Shown here piece after piece: positions 49,246-57,908 of a stretch of DNA of 64,000 bases (within the stretch, counting starts at the first letter, position 1; each line of letters starts with the position of its first letter). The stretch covers positions 5,716,501 to 5,780,500 of the forward strand of contig NZ_JACHMB010000001.1 in the NCBI RefSeq assembly GCF_014204795.1, given 5' to 3'. This stretch comes from Nonomuraea jabiensis (GTDB lineage: Bacteria > Actinomycetota > Actinomycetes > Streptosporangiales > Streptosporangiaceae). A model generated the notes under the pieces. It made no database searches. It saw nothing but the letters and a program-made list of their open reading frames with translations, and was not told where the DNA came from. Position numbers and translations under genes: made by a program.

Positions 49246-51087
49246 GTGGCTGGCCGGATCCGTGATGTCGACATCGCGCTCGTACGCGAGCGTTCACCCA
49301 TCGCCGACGTGATCGGCGAGCACATCCAGTTGCGCAACGCAGGGGGCGGCAACCTCAAGGGCCTGTGCCCCTTCCACGACGAGAAGAGCCCGTCCTTCAA
49401 CGTCACCCCCGAGCGCGGGATGTACTTCTGCTTCGGCTGCTCCGAGGGCGGCGACGTGATCACGTTCGTCGAGAAGATCGAGCATCTGTCGTTCGGCGAG
49501 GCGGTCGAGCGGCTGGCGCAGCGGGCCGGGATCACGCTGCAGTACGAGCAGGGCGGCTACGTCCCCCGGCGCGACCACGGCGAGCGGGCCCGGCTGATCG
49601 AGGCGCACAAGGCGGCGGCGGAGTTCTACGCCGACAAGCTGCTCGTGCCCGACGCGGCGGCCGGGCGGCGGTTCCTGTCGGAGCGGGGCTTCGAGCGGGC
49701 CGACGCCGAGCTGTTCGGGGTGGGCTACGCGCCGGCCGAATGGGAGGCGCTGACGCGGCATCTGCTGGGGCGCGGGTTCACCACCGAGGAGCTCGTCAAG
49801 GGCGGGCTGGCCAAGGAGGGCCGGCGGGGGCCCATCGACCGCTTCAGGGGGCGGCTGATCTGGCCCATCAGGGACGCCACGGGCGATGTGATCGGGTTCG
49901 GCGCGCGGAAGTTGCTCGATTCCGATGATGGTCCGAAATATCTGAATACGCCTGACTCGCCGCTTTACAAGAAGAGCCAGGTGCTTTATGGGATTGATCT
50001 CGCCAAACGGGAGATCTCCAAGCGTGCCCAGGCCGTGATCGTCGAAGGCTATACCGATGTGATGGCCTGCCATCTGGCCGGCGTGCCGACGGCGGTGGCC
50101 ACCTGCGGCACGTCGTTCGGCGAGGAGCACATCAAGATCCTGCGCAGATTCCTGCTCGACCAGGCCGAGTTCCGGGGCGAGGTGATCTTCACCTTCGACG
50201 GCGACGCGGCCGGGCAGAAGGCGGCGCTGCGGGCGTTCGCCGACGAGCAGAAGTTCGTCACCCAGACCTACGTCGCGGTGCAGCCCGACGGGCTCGACCC
50301 GTGCGACCTGCGGGTCAAGCAGGGCGACGCGGCCGTGCGGGACCTCATCGCGAGCCGGGAGCCGCTCTTCCAGTTCGCGATCAGGAGCACGATCTCCCGC
50401 TACGACCTGCGCAGCAACGAGGGCAAGATCGCCGCGCTCGACGCCGCCGCGCCGATCGTGGCCGGCATCAAGGACGTCGGGCTGCGCAAGCGCTACGCCA
50501 TCGACCTCGACCGGTGGCTGGGGTTCATGGACGAGCGGTTCGTGATGCAGCGCATCGCCGAGGTGGGCGGGGCGCAGCAGGGCCGCCCGCGGCGCGCGCC
50601 CAAGGCGGCGCCCGTCGATCCGAGCGTGCGGGTGGAGGGGGAGCTGCTCAAGCTCGCCGTGCAGCGCCCGGCGCTGCTCGGGCCCCGCTTCGACGCGCTC
50701 GACCCGCAGGCGTTCACGGCTCCCGACCACGTGATGCTCCACAAGGTCATCCTCGCCGCGGGCGGCGTGGCCGCCGGCGCCTACGGCGGGCGCGAGTGGG
50801 TCGACCGGCTGCTGGAGCACGCGCACGAGGAGGGGGCGCGGGGGCTGGTGACCCGCTTCGCGGTGGAGCCCATCCAGGCGGACGCGCACGCCGAGGAACG
50901 CTACGCCGGCGCCATGCTGGCGGCCATCGAGGCCATCGCCGTCGACCGGGCCATCGCGCAGGCGAAGTCGCGGATGCAGCGGCTCAATCCGGTGGAGGAG
51001 CAGCAGGAGTACAACAAGCTGTTCGGGGAGCTGGTGGCGCTGGAACAACAGCGCCGCGTCCTCCGCGACCGCGCCGCCGGCAGCTGA
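49246..51087 (+). CDS. dnaG: DNA primase
   Basis: A 613-aa primase. GTG 49246 (VAGRIRDVDIALVRER) gives the family N-terminus. A zinc finger (CPFHDEKSPSF...FCFGC), an RNA polymerase core domain, TOPRIM motifs VEGYTDVMA and FTFDGDAAGQKAAL, and a C-terminal DnaB-binding domain are all present. It synthesises primers at the replication fork. There is no strong ribosome site, so the mRNA may be leaderless. A C-rich, non-coding stretch (51088-51240) follows. Confidence 0.95.
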   Translation: MAGRIRDVDIALVRERSPIADVIGEHIQLRNAGGGNLKGLCPFHDEKSPSFNVTPERGMYFCFGCSEGGDVITFVEKIEHLSFGEAVERLAQRAGITLQYEQGGYVPRRDHGERARLIEAHKAAAEFYADKLLVPDAAAGRRFLSERGFERADAELFGVGYAPAEWEALTRHLLGRGFTTEELVKGGLAKEGRRGPIDRFRGRLIWPIRDATGDVIGFGARKLLDSDDGPKYLNTPDSPLYKKSQVLYGIDLAKREISKRAQAVIVEGYTDVMACHLAGVPTAVATCGTSFGEEHIKILRRFLLDQAEFRGEVIFTFDGDAAGQKAALRAFADEQKFVTQTYVAVQPDGLDPCDLRVKQGDAAVRDLIASREPLFQFAIRSTISRYDLRSNEGKIAALDAAAPIVAGIKDVGLRKRYAIDLDRWLGFMDERFVMQRIAEVGGAQQGRPRRAPKAAPVDPSVRVEGELLKLAVQRPALLGPRFDALDPQAFTAPDHVMLHKVILAAGGVAAGAYGGREWVDRLLEHAHEEGARGLVTRFAVEPIQADAHAEERYAGAMLAAIEAIAVDRAIAQAKSRMQRLNPVEEQQEYNKLFGELVALEQQRRVLRDRAAGS

Positions 51088-51240
51088 CCCCACCCCCACC
51101 GCCCACGACTCCTGCCCACCCGCCAACCGGCCACCCGACCGCCCCAGCAACCCCAACCCGCTGCATGACCACCGGGCCCGCCGGCGCCCCGGGCACTCGA
51201 CCACCCGCCCTGCGCCGCCCGCGTCTGTGGTCGCTCGGTC

Positions 51241-51464
51241 GGTGGTGTCGCCCGTCGTGGCGCGCTCACCTCGGCCCGGTACGCCACCGAGGCCGACGGG
51301 ACGCGGGCCGACGAGGTGGCGGACGATCCGGCGCCGTTCGAGGTCAGCGGGACGGCGGCACCATCGCCTACGTCAGGGCCCGCCACGGCCGGGTGGTCGT
51401 CGCGCGGTGGCCGGGCGGCAAGGCGACCGTGCTGCCCTTACGGCACGCGGGGGTGCCTAAGTGA
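51241..51464 (+). pseudogene. Frameshifted remnant of a TolB-like secreted protein gene
   Basis: One frame reads ALTSARYATEADGTRADEV and on to PFEVSG, then stops making sense. The +1 frame continues DGGTIAYVRARHGRVVVAR to the stop at 51464. Adding one C in AGCG/GGACGG near 51350 restores EVSADGGTIAYVRA, typical of beta-propeller repeats, so a one-base deletion explains it. The 5' end is not identifiable. The stop overlaps the next GTG (GTGA), so the pair was once coupled. A TTA codon lies at 51438-51440. A sequencing error remains possible. Confidence 0.45.
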
Positions 51465-52321
51465 GAGCGAGTCGCCTTGCCGTCGTGGCCGCGCTGCTGG
51501 CGCGGTTCGCGATCACGTCGGCCGCGGGGGCCGCGAGCGACCCGATCCGCTACGCGGCGCCGCTCAAGGGCAGGACGCTCCAGGTCGTGCTCCGCAGCGG
51601 CGCCACGCGCACGGTGCGGGCGCTGGGGGAGGGACACATGCCGGTCGCGGTGAGCGCCGACGGGGCCCGGATGACGTACTTCAGGGCCGGGGACAGGGCC
51701 CTGGTGACCTACCCCTCCGGCAGGCGCGTGGGATCGATCAGGCAGCCCAGGAACGAGGTGGGCGTGGACGAGACGACGCTGGCCTGTTTCGGCAACGACG
51801 GCTCCAACCGGGGCCGCGTGTTCGACGCCGTCACCGGGAAGAAGATCGGCTCGCTGCCAGCCCCCGTCAACTGGCACCCGGCCGGGTTCAGCGGCGGCGG
51901 CGGTGAGGTGCTGCTCGTCCGGAGCGGCTCGACCACGGAGCTGCGCGGGCGCGTGCTGCGCCGCGACACGCCGCCCCAGCTCGTGGGCTTCGACCTGCCC
52001 GCGTGGGAGGGCGACGGCAAGGTGGCGGCGCCGGCGGCCGACGGGCGCAGGATCGCCGTGTACGTGCCGGGCCAGGCCCCGGGCCTGGTGGTGTACGACC
52101 TGGCGAGCAGGCAGGCAGGCGAGAAGATCGCCGTACGGAAGCCCGCGGCCGCCACCTGGACGGGCGAGCGGGAGGTGACGCTCCGCGTGGACGGCGGCGG
52201 CCGGACGCGGCGGGTCAGGGTCGACGTGGACAGCGGCGCGAGCCAGGTCGCCCGACGACTACCGAACCCCTGTGAAGCGGGCATACCACGCGGGCGGTTG
52301 ATAACAGTTCGGCCGCGATGA
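51461..52321 (+). CDS. Secreted beta-propeller-like hypothetical protein
   Basis: A 286-aa protein with a signal peptide (MRASRLAVVAALLARFA then AAGAAS). The mature part has repeated strand patterns like VAVSADGARMTYFRAGDRA, ACFGNDGSNRGRVFDA and LVVYDLASRQAGEKIAV, suggesting a TolB/WD40-type propeller. Function unknown. It lies between dnaG and the sigma gene, directly after a frameshifted relative, suggesting a tandem duplication with decay of one copy. Confidence 0.6.
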   Translation: MRASRLAVVAALLARFAITSAAGAASDPIRYAAPLKGRTLQVVLRSGATRTVRALGEGHMPVAVSADGARMTYFRAGDRALVTYPSGRRVGSIRQPRNEVGVDETTLACFGNDGSNRGRVFDAVTGKKIGSLPAPVNWHPAGFSGGGGEVLLVRSGSTTELRGRVLRRDTPPQLVGFDLPAWEGDGKVAAPAADGRRIAVYVPGQAPGLVVYDLASRQAGEKIAVRKPAAATWTGEREVTLRVDGGGRTRRVRVDVDSGASQVARRLPNPCEAGIPRGRLITVRPR

Positions 52322-52594
52322 CAAGCGGGATACCAGGGCGGTTGACCAGGGAACTGGCGCGGTCCAATAAGCGGCAAAGAGGAGGGGCGACGACTTCCGG
52401 GCAGCAAAAGAGTTGCGTCCGGCCGGGGGGTGGTGCCGGGCGCCGGGAATCAGACCGCGTAATTGACTTTACTTTCCTGATCAAACTCCGGCTAAACCTT
52501 TAAGTGATCTCAATTCGGTAAGGACGTTGGTCTTACCTTCGGTGACAAAAATGGGTCTGCCATTTGATGGAACCAATACTGCAGACTGTCTCCC

Positions 52595-53743
52595 GTGGGT
52601 GCATCGGTTCTGCCAAGTAGTCCGCCGTCGGTAGATCAGGTGGCGGATCTCGTCGCGAAGGGAAGAGAGCGCGGGAGCGTAACCGTCGATGACGTCGCAG
52701 CCGCGCTTGACCGATCCGAGTTGCCGTCCGACGCGCTGGAACGCGTCGTGCGCATGCTCGCCGAGAACGGCGTGGAGGTCCTCGAGCCCCAGGGCGACGA
52801 GGAGACCACCCGCGCCGATGAGGAAGACGTTGGCAAGCGGGCGCCGACCAGCGATCTGGTCCGTATTTATCTACGGGAGATCGGCCGCGTGCCTTTGCTG
52901 ACCGCAGAGGAGGAGGTGGAGCTCGCCAAGTCGATCGAAGCCGGTCTGTTCGCCGAGGACAAGCTGGGCAGCGGGGTCTCGCGCCTGGCCTTTCCGGAGT
53001 TCAGGGAGCTCGTCTGGCAGGGCACCCGGGCCAAGCAGCGGCTCATCGAGGCCAACCTCAGGCTCGTGGTGTCGATCGCCAAGCGGTACGTGGGCCGCGG
53101 CATGCTGTTCCTGGACCTGATCCAGGAGGGCAACCTCGGGCTCATCCGGGCGGTCGAGAAGTTCGACTACACGAAGGGCTACAAGTTCTCCACCTACGCC
53201 ACCTGGTGGATCAGGCAGGCGATCACCAGGGCCATCGCCGACCAGGCGCGGACGATCCGCATCCCCGTGCACATGGTGGAGACCATCAACAAGCTCGTGC
53301 GCGTGCAGCGCCAGCTCCACCAGGACCTCGGCCGCGAGCCGATTCCCGAGGAGATCGCCAAGGAGATGGACCTCCCTGTCGATCGCGTGGTGGAGATCCA
53401 GCGCATCGCCCAGGAGCCGGTGTCGCTGCAGTCGCCGATCGGTGAGGAGGACTCCGATCTCGGTGACTTCATCGAGGACGCCGACGCCGTCGTGCCCATG
53501 GAGGCTGCGGCCTTCATCATGCTGCAGGACCAGCTCGACGACATCCTGGCCACGCTGTCCGACCGCGAGCAGCGCATCATCCAGCTCCGCTTCGGCCTCG
53601 CCGACGGCCATCCGCGCACGCTGGAGGAGGTGGGCAGGGAGTTCGGGGTCACGCGGGAGCGCATCCGGCAGATCGAGTCGAAGACCCTGGCCAAGCTCCG
53701 GCATCCGACGCGGGCGCAGATGCTGAGGGACTATCTGGACTGA
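52595..53743 (+). CDS. RNA polymerase sigma-70 factor, RpoD/HrdB class
   Basis: A 382-aa group 1/2 sigma factor. Residues 10-60 resemble region 1.1; region 1.2 is SDLVRIYLREIGRVPLLTAEEE; region 2 includes RLVVSIAKRYVGRGM and FSTYATWWIRQAITRAI (2.3-2.4); region 4.2 is TLEEVGREFGVTRERIRQIE. It is short for a principal sigma factor because the acidic N-terminal extension is missing. Position after dnaG recalls the dnaG-rpoD arrangement of other bacteria. It may be the housekeeping or a closely related group 2 factor. Confidence 0.88.
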   Translation: MGASVLPSSPPSVDQVADLVAKGRERGSVTVDDVAAALDRSELPSDALERVVRMLAENGVEVLEPQGDEETTRADEEDVGKRAPTSDLVRIYLREIGRVPLLTAEEEVELAKSIEAGLFAEDKLGSGVSRLAFPEFRELVWQGTRAKQRLIEANLRLVVSIAKRYVGRGMLFLDLIQEGNLGLIRAVEKFDYTKGYKFSTYATWWIRQAITRAIADQARTIRIPVHMVETINKLVRVQRQLHQDLGREPIPEEIAKEMDLPVDRVVEIQRIAQEPVSLQSPIGEEDSDLGDFIEDADAVVPMEAAAFIMLQDQLDDILATLSDREQRIIQLRFGLADGHPRTLEEVGREFGVTRERIRQIESKTLAKLRHPTRAQMLRDYLD

Positions 53744-53758
53744 TCCGGAGGGTCCCAA

Positions 53759-53795
53759 GGGAACGGGCCCGGGCGCCTCGCCCGGGCCCTTCCCA
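53759..53795. terminator. Bidirectional terminator between the sigma gene and the PknG operon
   Basis: GGGCCCGGGCG and CGCCCGGGCCC-type arms around a short CCTCG loop, with GGGAA/TTCCC extending the stem, lie between the convergent sigma gene and the glnH-like gene. Confidence 0.8.
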
Positions 53796-53807
53796 TGTCC
53801 GCGGCCG

Positions 53808-54614
53808 TCAGGAGCAGCCCTCGAACTGCGGCACCGCGACCGTCGACAGGTCCAGCCCCGACTTGCCGAACCACCGGTGCAGCAGCCGCGCGGCCGTCCC
53901 GTCCTGGTACATGTCGGTGATCGCCCGGTTGACCGCCTCGCACCCGGGCACGTCGCTCCTGCGCATGCCCACCCCGGTGCGCTGCTCGTTGAACTGCGCG
54001 TTGGCCAGCTTCAGCCCCGTTCCGTCCTGGTTGGCCAGGCCCGCCAGGATGACGTCGTTGGTGGTGACGGCGTCGACCTGCTTGCTCTTCAGCGCCGTCA
54101 GGCACGCCTTGTAGTCGTCGAACGGCACCAGCTGCGCCGGCACCTCGCGCTCCTGCACGACCCGCTGGGCCGCGTTCGAGCCCTTGACCGCGCAGATCCT
54201 GCGGCCCTTGAGGTCGCGCACGTTCTTGATGGTCTCGTCGGGCCGCTGCAGGATGTCCTGGTAGGAGACGTGGTACGGCCCCGCGAACAGCACGTCCTTC
54301 TTGCGCTCCTGGTCGATCGTGAACGTGGCCAGCACCAGGTCGGCCTTGCCGTCGGTGATCACCTTCGCCCGGTCGGCGGCCAGCACCCCGATGTAGGAGG
54401 CCTGCTTGTGCAGCTTGCGCGCGATGTAGGCGGCCACGTCCACGTCGAAGCCCTCGAACCTGCCGTCGGGGCGGCGGAACCCGACCGACGGCAGGTCCGG
54501 CCGTACCGCGATGACGATCTGCTCCTTGTCCAGGACCGATTCCTGCCCGTCCGTGCCGCAGCCCGCGACGACCGTCGCGACCAGGGCCAGCACCGCCGCC
54601 AACGCCCGCTTCAC
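53808..54614 (-). CDS. glnH: GlnH-like amino-acid-binding lipoprotein (PknG pathway)
   Basis: A 268-aa periplasmic-binding lipoprotein of the polar amino acid family. The GTG start at 54614 has AAGGAG 5 bp upstream and overlaps the glnX stop. Lipobox VVAGC follows a signal peptide. Ligand-site patterns include VAVRPDLPSVGFRRPDGRFEG-like IVIAVRPDLPSVGF, GFDVDVAAYIARKL, LVLATFTIDQERKKD and GRRICAVKGSNA. No ABC permease is adjacent, so it is a sensor rather than an uptake protein. In mycobacteria GlnH binds Asp/Glu and signals through GlnX to PknG. Confidence 0.82.
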   Translation of the reverse strand: MKRALAAVLALVATVVAGCGTDGQESVLDKEQIVIAVRPDLPSVGFRRPDGRFEGFDVDVAAYIARKLHKQASYIGVLAADRAKVITDGKADLVLATFTIDQERKKDVLFAGPYHVSYQDILQRPDETIKNVRDLKGRRICAVKGSNAAQRVVQEREVPAQLVPFDDYKACLTALKSKQVDAVTTNDVILAGLANQDGTGLKLANAQFNEQRTGVGMRRSDVPGCEAVNRAITDMYQDGTAARLLHRWFGKSGLDLSTVAVPQFEGCS

Positions 54615-55996
54615 CGGTACTCCTTGAGTCGTGGCCACACCCCTGCGATCACCAGCAGGCCGATCGCGCCGATGGCGAACGGCAGCAGCCGCCACAGGTT
54701 GTCCAGCGAGCCCTCGCCGGTCGTGATCGCCCGCGTGAACACGGCCTGGTGCCCGGCGGACAGCGACACCAGCGCGCGGTCATAGGCGTCGAACGCCTGG
54801 GCCACCGGCCCGAGCCGCTCGGCGACCGCCTCGTTGGTCCTGCCGGCGGCCACCAGCTCGCGGAACTTCCCGTCGGCGGCCTGGAAGCTCCGGTACGCCT
54901 CCATCGCCTGGTCGCCCTGCGTGCCGACGAGCTCGGGCCCCAGCAGGCCGAGGACGTCGTCGTCGCCCTTGACGACCTGGTCGTGGTAGGTCCGCAGGTT
55001 GCCCGCCTTGAGGTAGACGACCGACATCGCCTTGTCCAGGAACGTGTGCTCGTAGGTGTCGGCCCACTCCTTGTCGAGCAGGTAGCGGCTCTGGTCGCCC
55101 TGCATGCTGTTGCTGATCGAGCGCGCCTTGGCCAGCGTCAGCACCGAGTCGAACCCGGCCGACTTAGCCGTGCGCAGCGCGTTCTCGTCCTGCGAGAGCA
55201 CGTTCGTCCCGATGAGCAGCGCGGCCGCGGTCGTCACGGTGGCGACCAGCAGCGCCGGGCCGAACACCCGGCGGAAGCGCCGCGCGAGGAAGACCTGCAG
55301 CCAGATCAGGCAGCCCAGCGCGAGCAGCCCGGCCACCACCACGGCGACCCGCAGCAGGGGCACCATGACGGCCTTGTCGTCGTAGGTGGCGCGCACGATC
55401 GTGCCGCTCTCCAGGGTCAGGTTGTACGCCTGGGGCAGCAGCTCGACCCGCATCAGCTTGGTGGCCTCGCGGTAGGTGAGCACCACGTCCTGGGGCGGCG
55501 GCCCCGGCGCGTGCTTGGACCGCTCGTCCAGCAGCAGCGCCTGGCCGGTCAGCCGTTCGTAGCGGCCCAGCCGGTCGAGCACCGAGTGGACCGTCTCCTG
55601 CTCCGCCTTGGTGTCGGCCAGCGACAGTGCCTGCATCAGCGCCTCGTTGGCCCTGGACCGCGCCGCCTCGTAGCGGTCGAGCGCCTGCGCGCGCTGCGGC
55701 GCGTACTGGTCGCCCATCACCAGCACGTTGGCCACCTGCGCGTCCATGTCGCTCAGCGCCAGGTACAGATCGGCGGTGGCGACCACCTGCGGGCCCGCGT
55801 CGCGCCCGATGACCTGCAGGCCCTCGCGGGCGGTCGTGCTGCCGACCGCGAGCGCGCCGAAGAGCAACGCCAGCGAGGCGACGGTGATGCCGGTGATGAC
55901 CCGGATCCTGCCGGGCACGCTCCGCCGCGCCGGCGGCGGGCCGCCCGCCGCCGGCACCGCGGGCGCCTGGGGCGCCTGGGGCTGTGCGAGGGTCAC
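54611..55996 (-). CDS. glnX: GlnX-like membrane sensor (PknG pathway)
   Basis: A 461-aa membrane protein. A Pro/Ala-rich cytoplasmic N-terminus is followed by helix 1 (about 40-60), a helical extracytoplasmic domain, helices near 225-245 and 258-280, a second helical sensor domain, and a last helix before the short tail PRLKEYR. The two four-helix-bundle-like sensor domains match GlnX, which passes the GlnH signal across the membrane to PknG. It overlaps its neighbours at both ends (GTGA). Confidence 0.78.
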   Translation of the reverse strand: MTLAQPQAPQAPAVPAAGGPPPARRSVPGRIRVITGITVASLALLFGALAVGSTTAREGLQVIGRDAGPQVVATADLYLALSDMDAQVANVLVMGDQYAPQRAQALDRYEAARSRANEALMQALSLADTKAEQETVHSVLDRLGRYERLTGQALLLDERSKHAPGPPPQDVVLTYREATKLMRVELLPQAYNLTLESGTIVRATYDDKAVMVPLLRVAVVVAGLLALGCLIWLQVFLARRFRRVFGPALLVATVTTAAALLIGTNVLSQDENALRTAKSAGFDSVLTLAKARSISNSMQGDQSRYLLDKEWADTYEHTFLDKAMSVVYLKAGNLRTYHDQVVKGDDDVLGLLGPELVGTQGDQAMEAYRSFQAADGKFRELVAAGRTNEAVAERLGPVAQAFDAYDRALVSLSAGHQAVFTRAITTGEGSLDNLWRLLPFAIGAIGLLVIAGVWPRLKEYR

Positions 55997-56622
55997 GGCG
56001 TGCCCTCCCTGATGGTGATGACGGTCCACGCGCCCAGGTGGATCCGGTCGCCCGCGCCGACCCTGACGGGCACGTTGACCTTGACGGGCCTGCCGTTCAC
56101 CTGGGTGCCGTTGGAGGAGCCGGGGTCGACCAGCAGCCACGAGCCGTCCGGCTGCGCCAGCAGCACGGCGTGCAGGTGGGAGACGCCCGGGTCCTCGGGC
56201 GGCCCGGTCAGGTCGATCTCGGGGGCCACGTTCCTGGCCCTGCTGCGCCGCCCGATGCGTACCTGCTCGCCCACCAGCGCGAACGAGCGCTCGGGGCAGT
56301 ACGGCGGGAACGCCATGGCCGCCGCGTCGGGCCCGCCCTCGGCGACGACCTTCTCGTAGTAGGTCCGGTCGGCCGCCGTGACGGCCTCGAACCGCACCCC
56401 TGTCACGGGGACCGAGACGGGCGCGCTGCCGCCGGTGAAGTCGTGCCCGCACACCTCGCAGAACTGCCCGGCACGCGGCGTCTGGCAGACCGGGCACGCC
56501 TCCACCGACGGGCCCGGAGCCTGGGGCTGGGGCGCGGCCGCGGGCGCGCCCCCCATCTGGGCGCCGCAGACGTCGCAGTAGTCGTCGGCGCCTGACGGGT
56601 GCCCCTGCGGACAGGTGGCCAT
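55993..56622 (-). CDS. Zinc-ribbon/FHA-domain protein of the PknG operon
   Basis: A 209-aa protein. Two N-terminal zinc ribbons (CPQGHPSGADDYCDVCG and CPVCQTPRAGQFCEVCG) precede a C-terminal FHA domain with VRIGRRSRARNVAPEID, VSHLHAVLLAQ and DPGSSNGTQVNG. FHA domains bind phosphothreonine, so it could read PknG output, as GarA/OdhI does in relatives. But it lacks the N-terminal ETT-type phosphorylation motif of GarA and has zinc ribbons instead. Its ATG overlaps the VWA stop by 1 bp. Confidence 0.8.
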   Translation of the reverse strand: MATCPQGHPSGADDYCDVCGAQMGGAPAAAPQPQAPGPSVEACPVCQTPRAGQFCEVCGHDFTGGSAPVSVPVTGVRFEAVTAADRTYYEKVVAEGGPDAAAMAFPPYCPERSFALVGEQVRIGRRSRARNVAPEIDLTGPPEDPGVSHLHAVLLAQPDGSWLLVDPGSSNGTQVNGRPVKVNVPVRVGAGDRIHLGAWTVITIREGTP

Positions 56623-57908
56623 CAGTTTCCTTCCTTGCGCAGCCGGCTGGTACGGACGGAGCCGGTGTCGAGCTCGAGCTCGTCGGCCTTGTCCACGTTC
56701 CTGCGCAGCCTGGCCGTGCCGGTGGCCGGATCGACCTCGACCACCTTCTCCAGCAGCCTGGCCGTGTCCTCGCGGCCCGACTGGGCGGCCAGCTGCTGGG
56801 CCTTGGCCAGGCGGGCGGTCGCGGTGTCGACGTCGCCCATGGCCCGGGCGCTGAGGCCGTCCTGGATGAGCTCGTGCAGCTCGGCCTGGCCGGTGTAGTG
56901 GGCGACCTTGCCGTTGATCCGGGTGGACTGCGCCAGGTCGTCGGTCCACTGGGCGAGCACGTTGCCGCTGGCCAGGACCTCCTGGGTGTCGGGGCGTACG
57001 AGCTTGACCCAGCCGGCCCTGATCTCGTGCCCGATCTGCCCCGGCGGCACCTCCACGCAGATGTGGTACTCGCGCTCCTCCGTGCCCCAGGAGCCGGTCG
57101 GGTAGTCGCCGGTCAGCGGGTTCACGTCGGTGCGCTTGCCGGTCAGGTCGAGCAGCGTGGGGGAGACCTGCTTGACGAACTTCAGCGTCGCGGTCTGCGG
57201 CACCCACACCCGCAGCGACAGCTCGGCCACGGTCTTGCTCATCGACGTCTGCGTCAGCCTGCGGAAGAACTCCGACAGATCCCCTTGGTTGCGTACGTAG
57301 TCGAACGAGCCGAGCATGGCCTCCGCGACCTTCCGCAGCTCGGCGGGCACCCAGTCCTCGCCGATCCCCAGGGAGTCGCAGACGAACTTGCCGCTCCAGC
57401 CCGCCAGCACCGAGGCGAACACCTCGGGCCGCTCGTTGTTCTGGCCGTCGGTCATCAGCAGCGCGTGCCGGATCGCCGACGGGTGCGCCGCGAGGAGATG
57501 CCCGGCCAGCTTCAGCCACTCGCCCATGGCGGTGCCGCCGTGCGCGCTCAACCGGCTGATCGCCCGCTCGGCCTCGGCCCTGGTGGCCGGGCTCGCCTTG
57601 ACCAGGTTGGCGTTGCCGCCGGGGTAGACGACCTTGGCCCGCTCGGTGCCGGCGACCACCGCGAAATACACCCCGTCGCGCAGGGTGTGGACGGCGGCCG
57701 TGGCCGCCTGCCTGGCCTCGCGGATCTTGCTGCCGCTCATCGAGCCGGACGTGTCAATAATGATCACTTCGGCAGCCTCGGCGGTGACGGACTGCGTGGT
57801 GACGCCGCCGGTGGAGCTGACCGTGAGGATGGCGTGCACGTCGCGGCCGTCGGTGGCGAGGTACTTGTTCTGGTCGATCGTCAAGGTGAAAGTCGGCTGC
57901 TCACCCAT
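56622..57908 (-). CDS. VWA-domain protein of the PknG operon
   Basis: A 428-aa soluble protein. The N-terminal VWA domain (about 40-215) has a full MIDAS (IIIDTSGSMSGSKI, GGTAMGEWL, LLMTDGQNNE). A beta-rich middle (LSLRVWVPQTATLKFV, REYHICVEVPPGQIG) and a C-terminal helical region (IQDGLSARAMGDVDTATA) follow. It begins 8 bp inside the PP2C gene. A scaffold or complex-assembly role within the kinase system is likely, but no direct evidence is in the sequence. Confidence 0.82.
   Translation of the reverse strand: MGEQPTFTLTIDQNKYLATDGRDVHAILTVSSTGGVTTQSVTAEAAEVIIIDTSGSMSGSKIREARQAATAAVHTLRDGVYFAVVAGTERAKVVYPGGNANLVKASPATRAEAERAISRLSAHGGTAMGEWLKLAGHLLAAHPSAIRHALLMTDGQNNERPEVFASVLAGWSGKFVCDSLGIGEDWVPAELRKVAEAMLGSFDYVRNQGDLSEFFRRLTQTSMSKTVAELSLRVWVPQTATLKFVKQVSPTLLDLTGKRTDVNPLTGDYPTGSWGTEEREYHICVEVPPGQIGHEIRAGWVKLVRPDTQEVLASGNVLAQWTDDLAQSTRINGKVAHYTGQAELHELIQDGLSARAMGDVDTATARLAKAQQLAAQSGREDTARLLEKVVEVDPATGTARLRRNVDKADELELDTGSVRTSRLRKEGN

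Noticed and set aside
51088..51240. Possible short gene after dnaG
   Set aside because: The stretch is a C-rich, strand-biased tract with no ribosome site or family-like frame; only the later part shows the frameshifted remnant.
52463..52537. Promoter for the sigma gene (TTGACT at 52463-52468) and a small GGTAAG/CTTACC hairpin at 52517-52537
   Set aside because: No -10 hexamer at a workable distance from TTGACT (the nearest TAAACC is 24 bp away), and the 6-bp stem is too short to claim.
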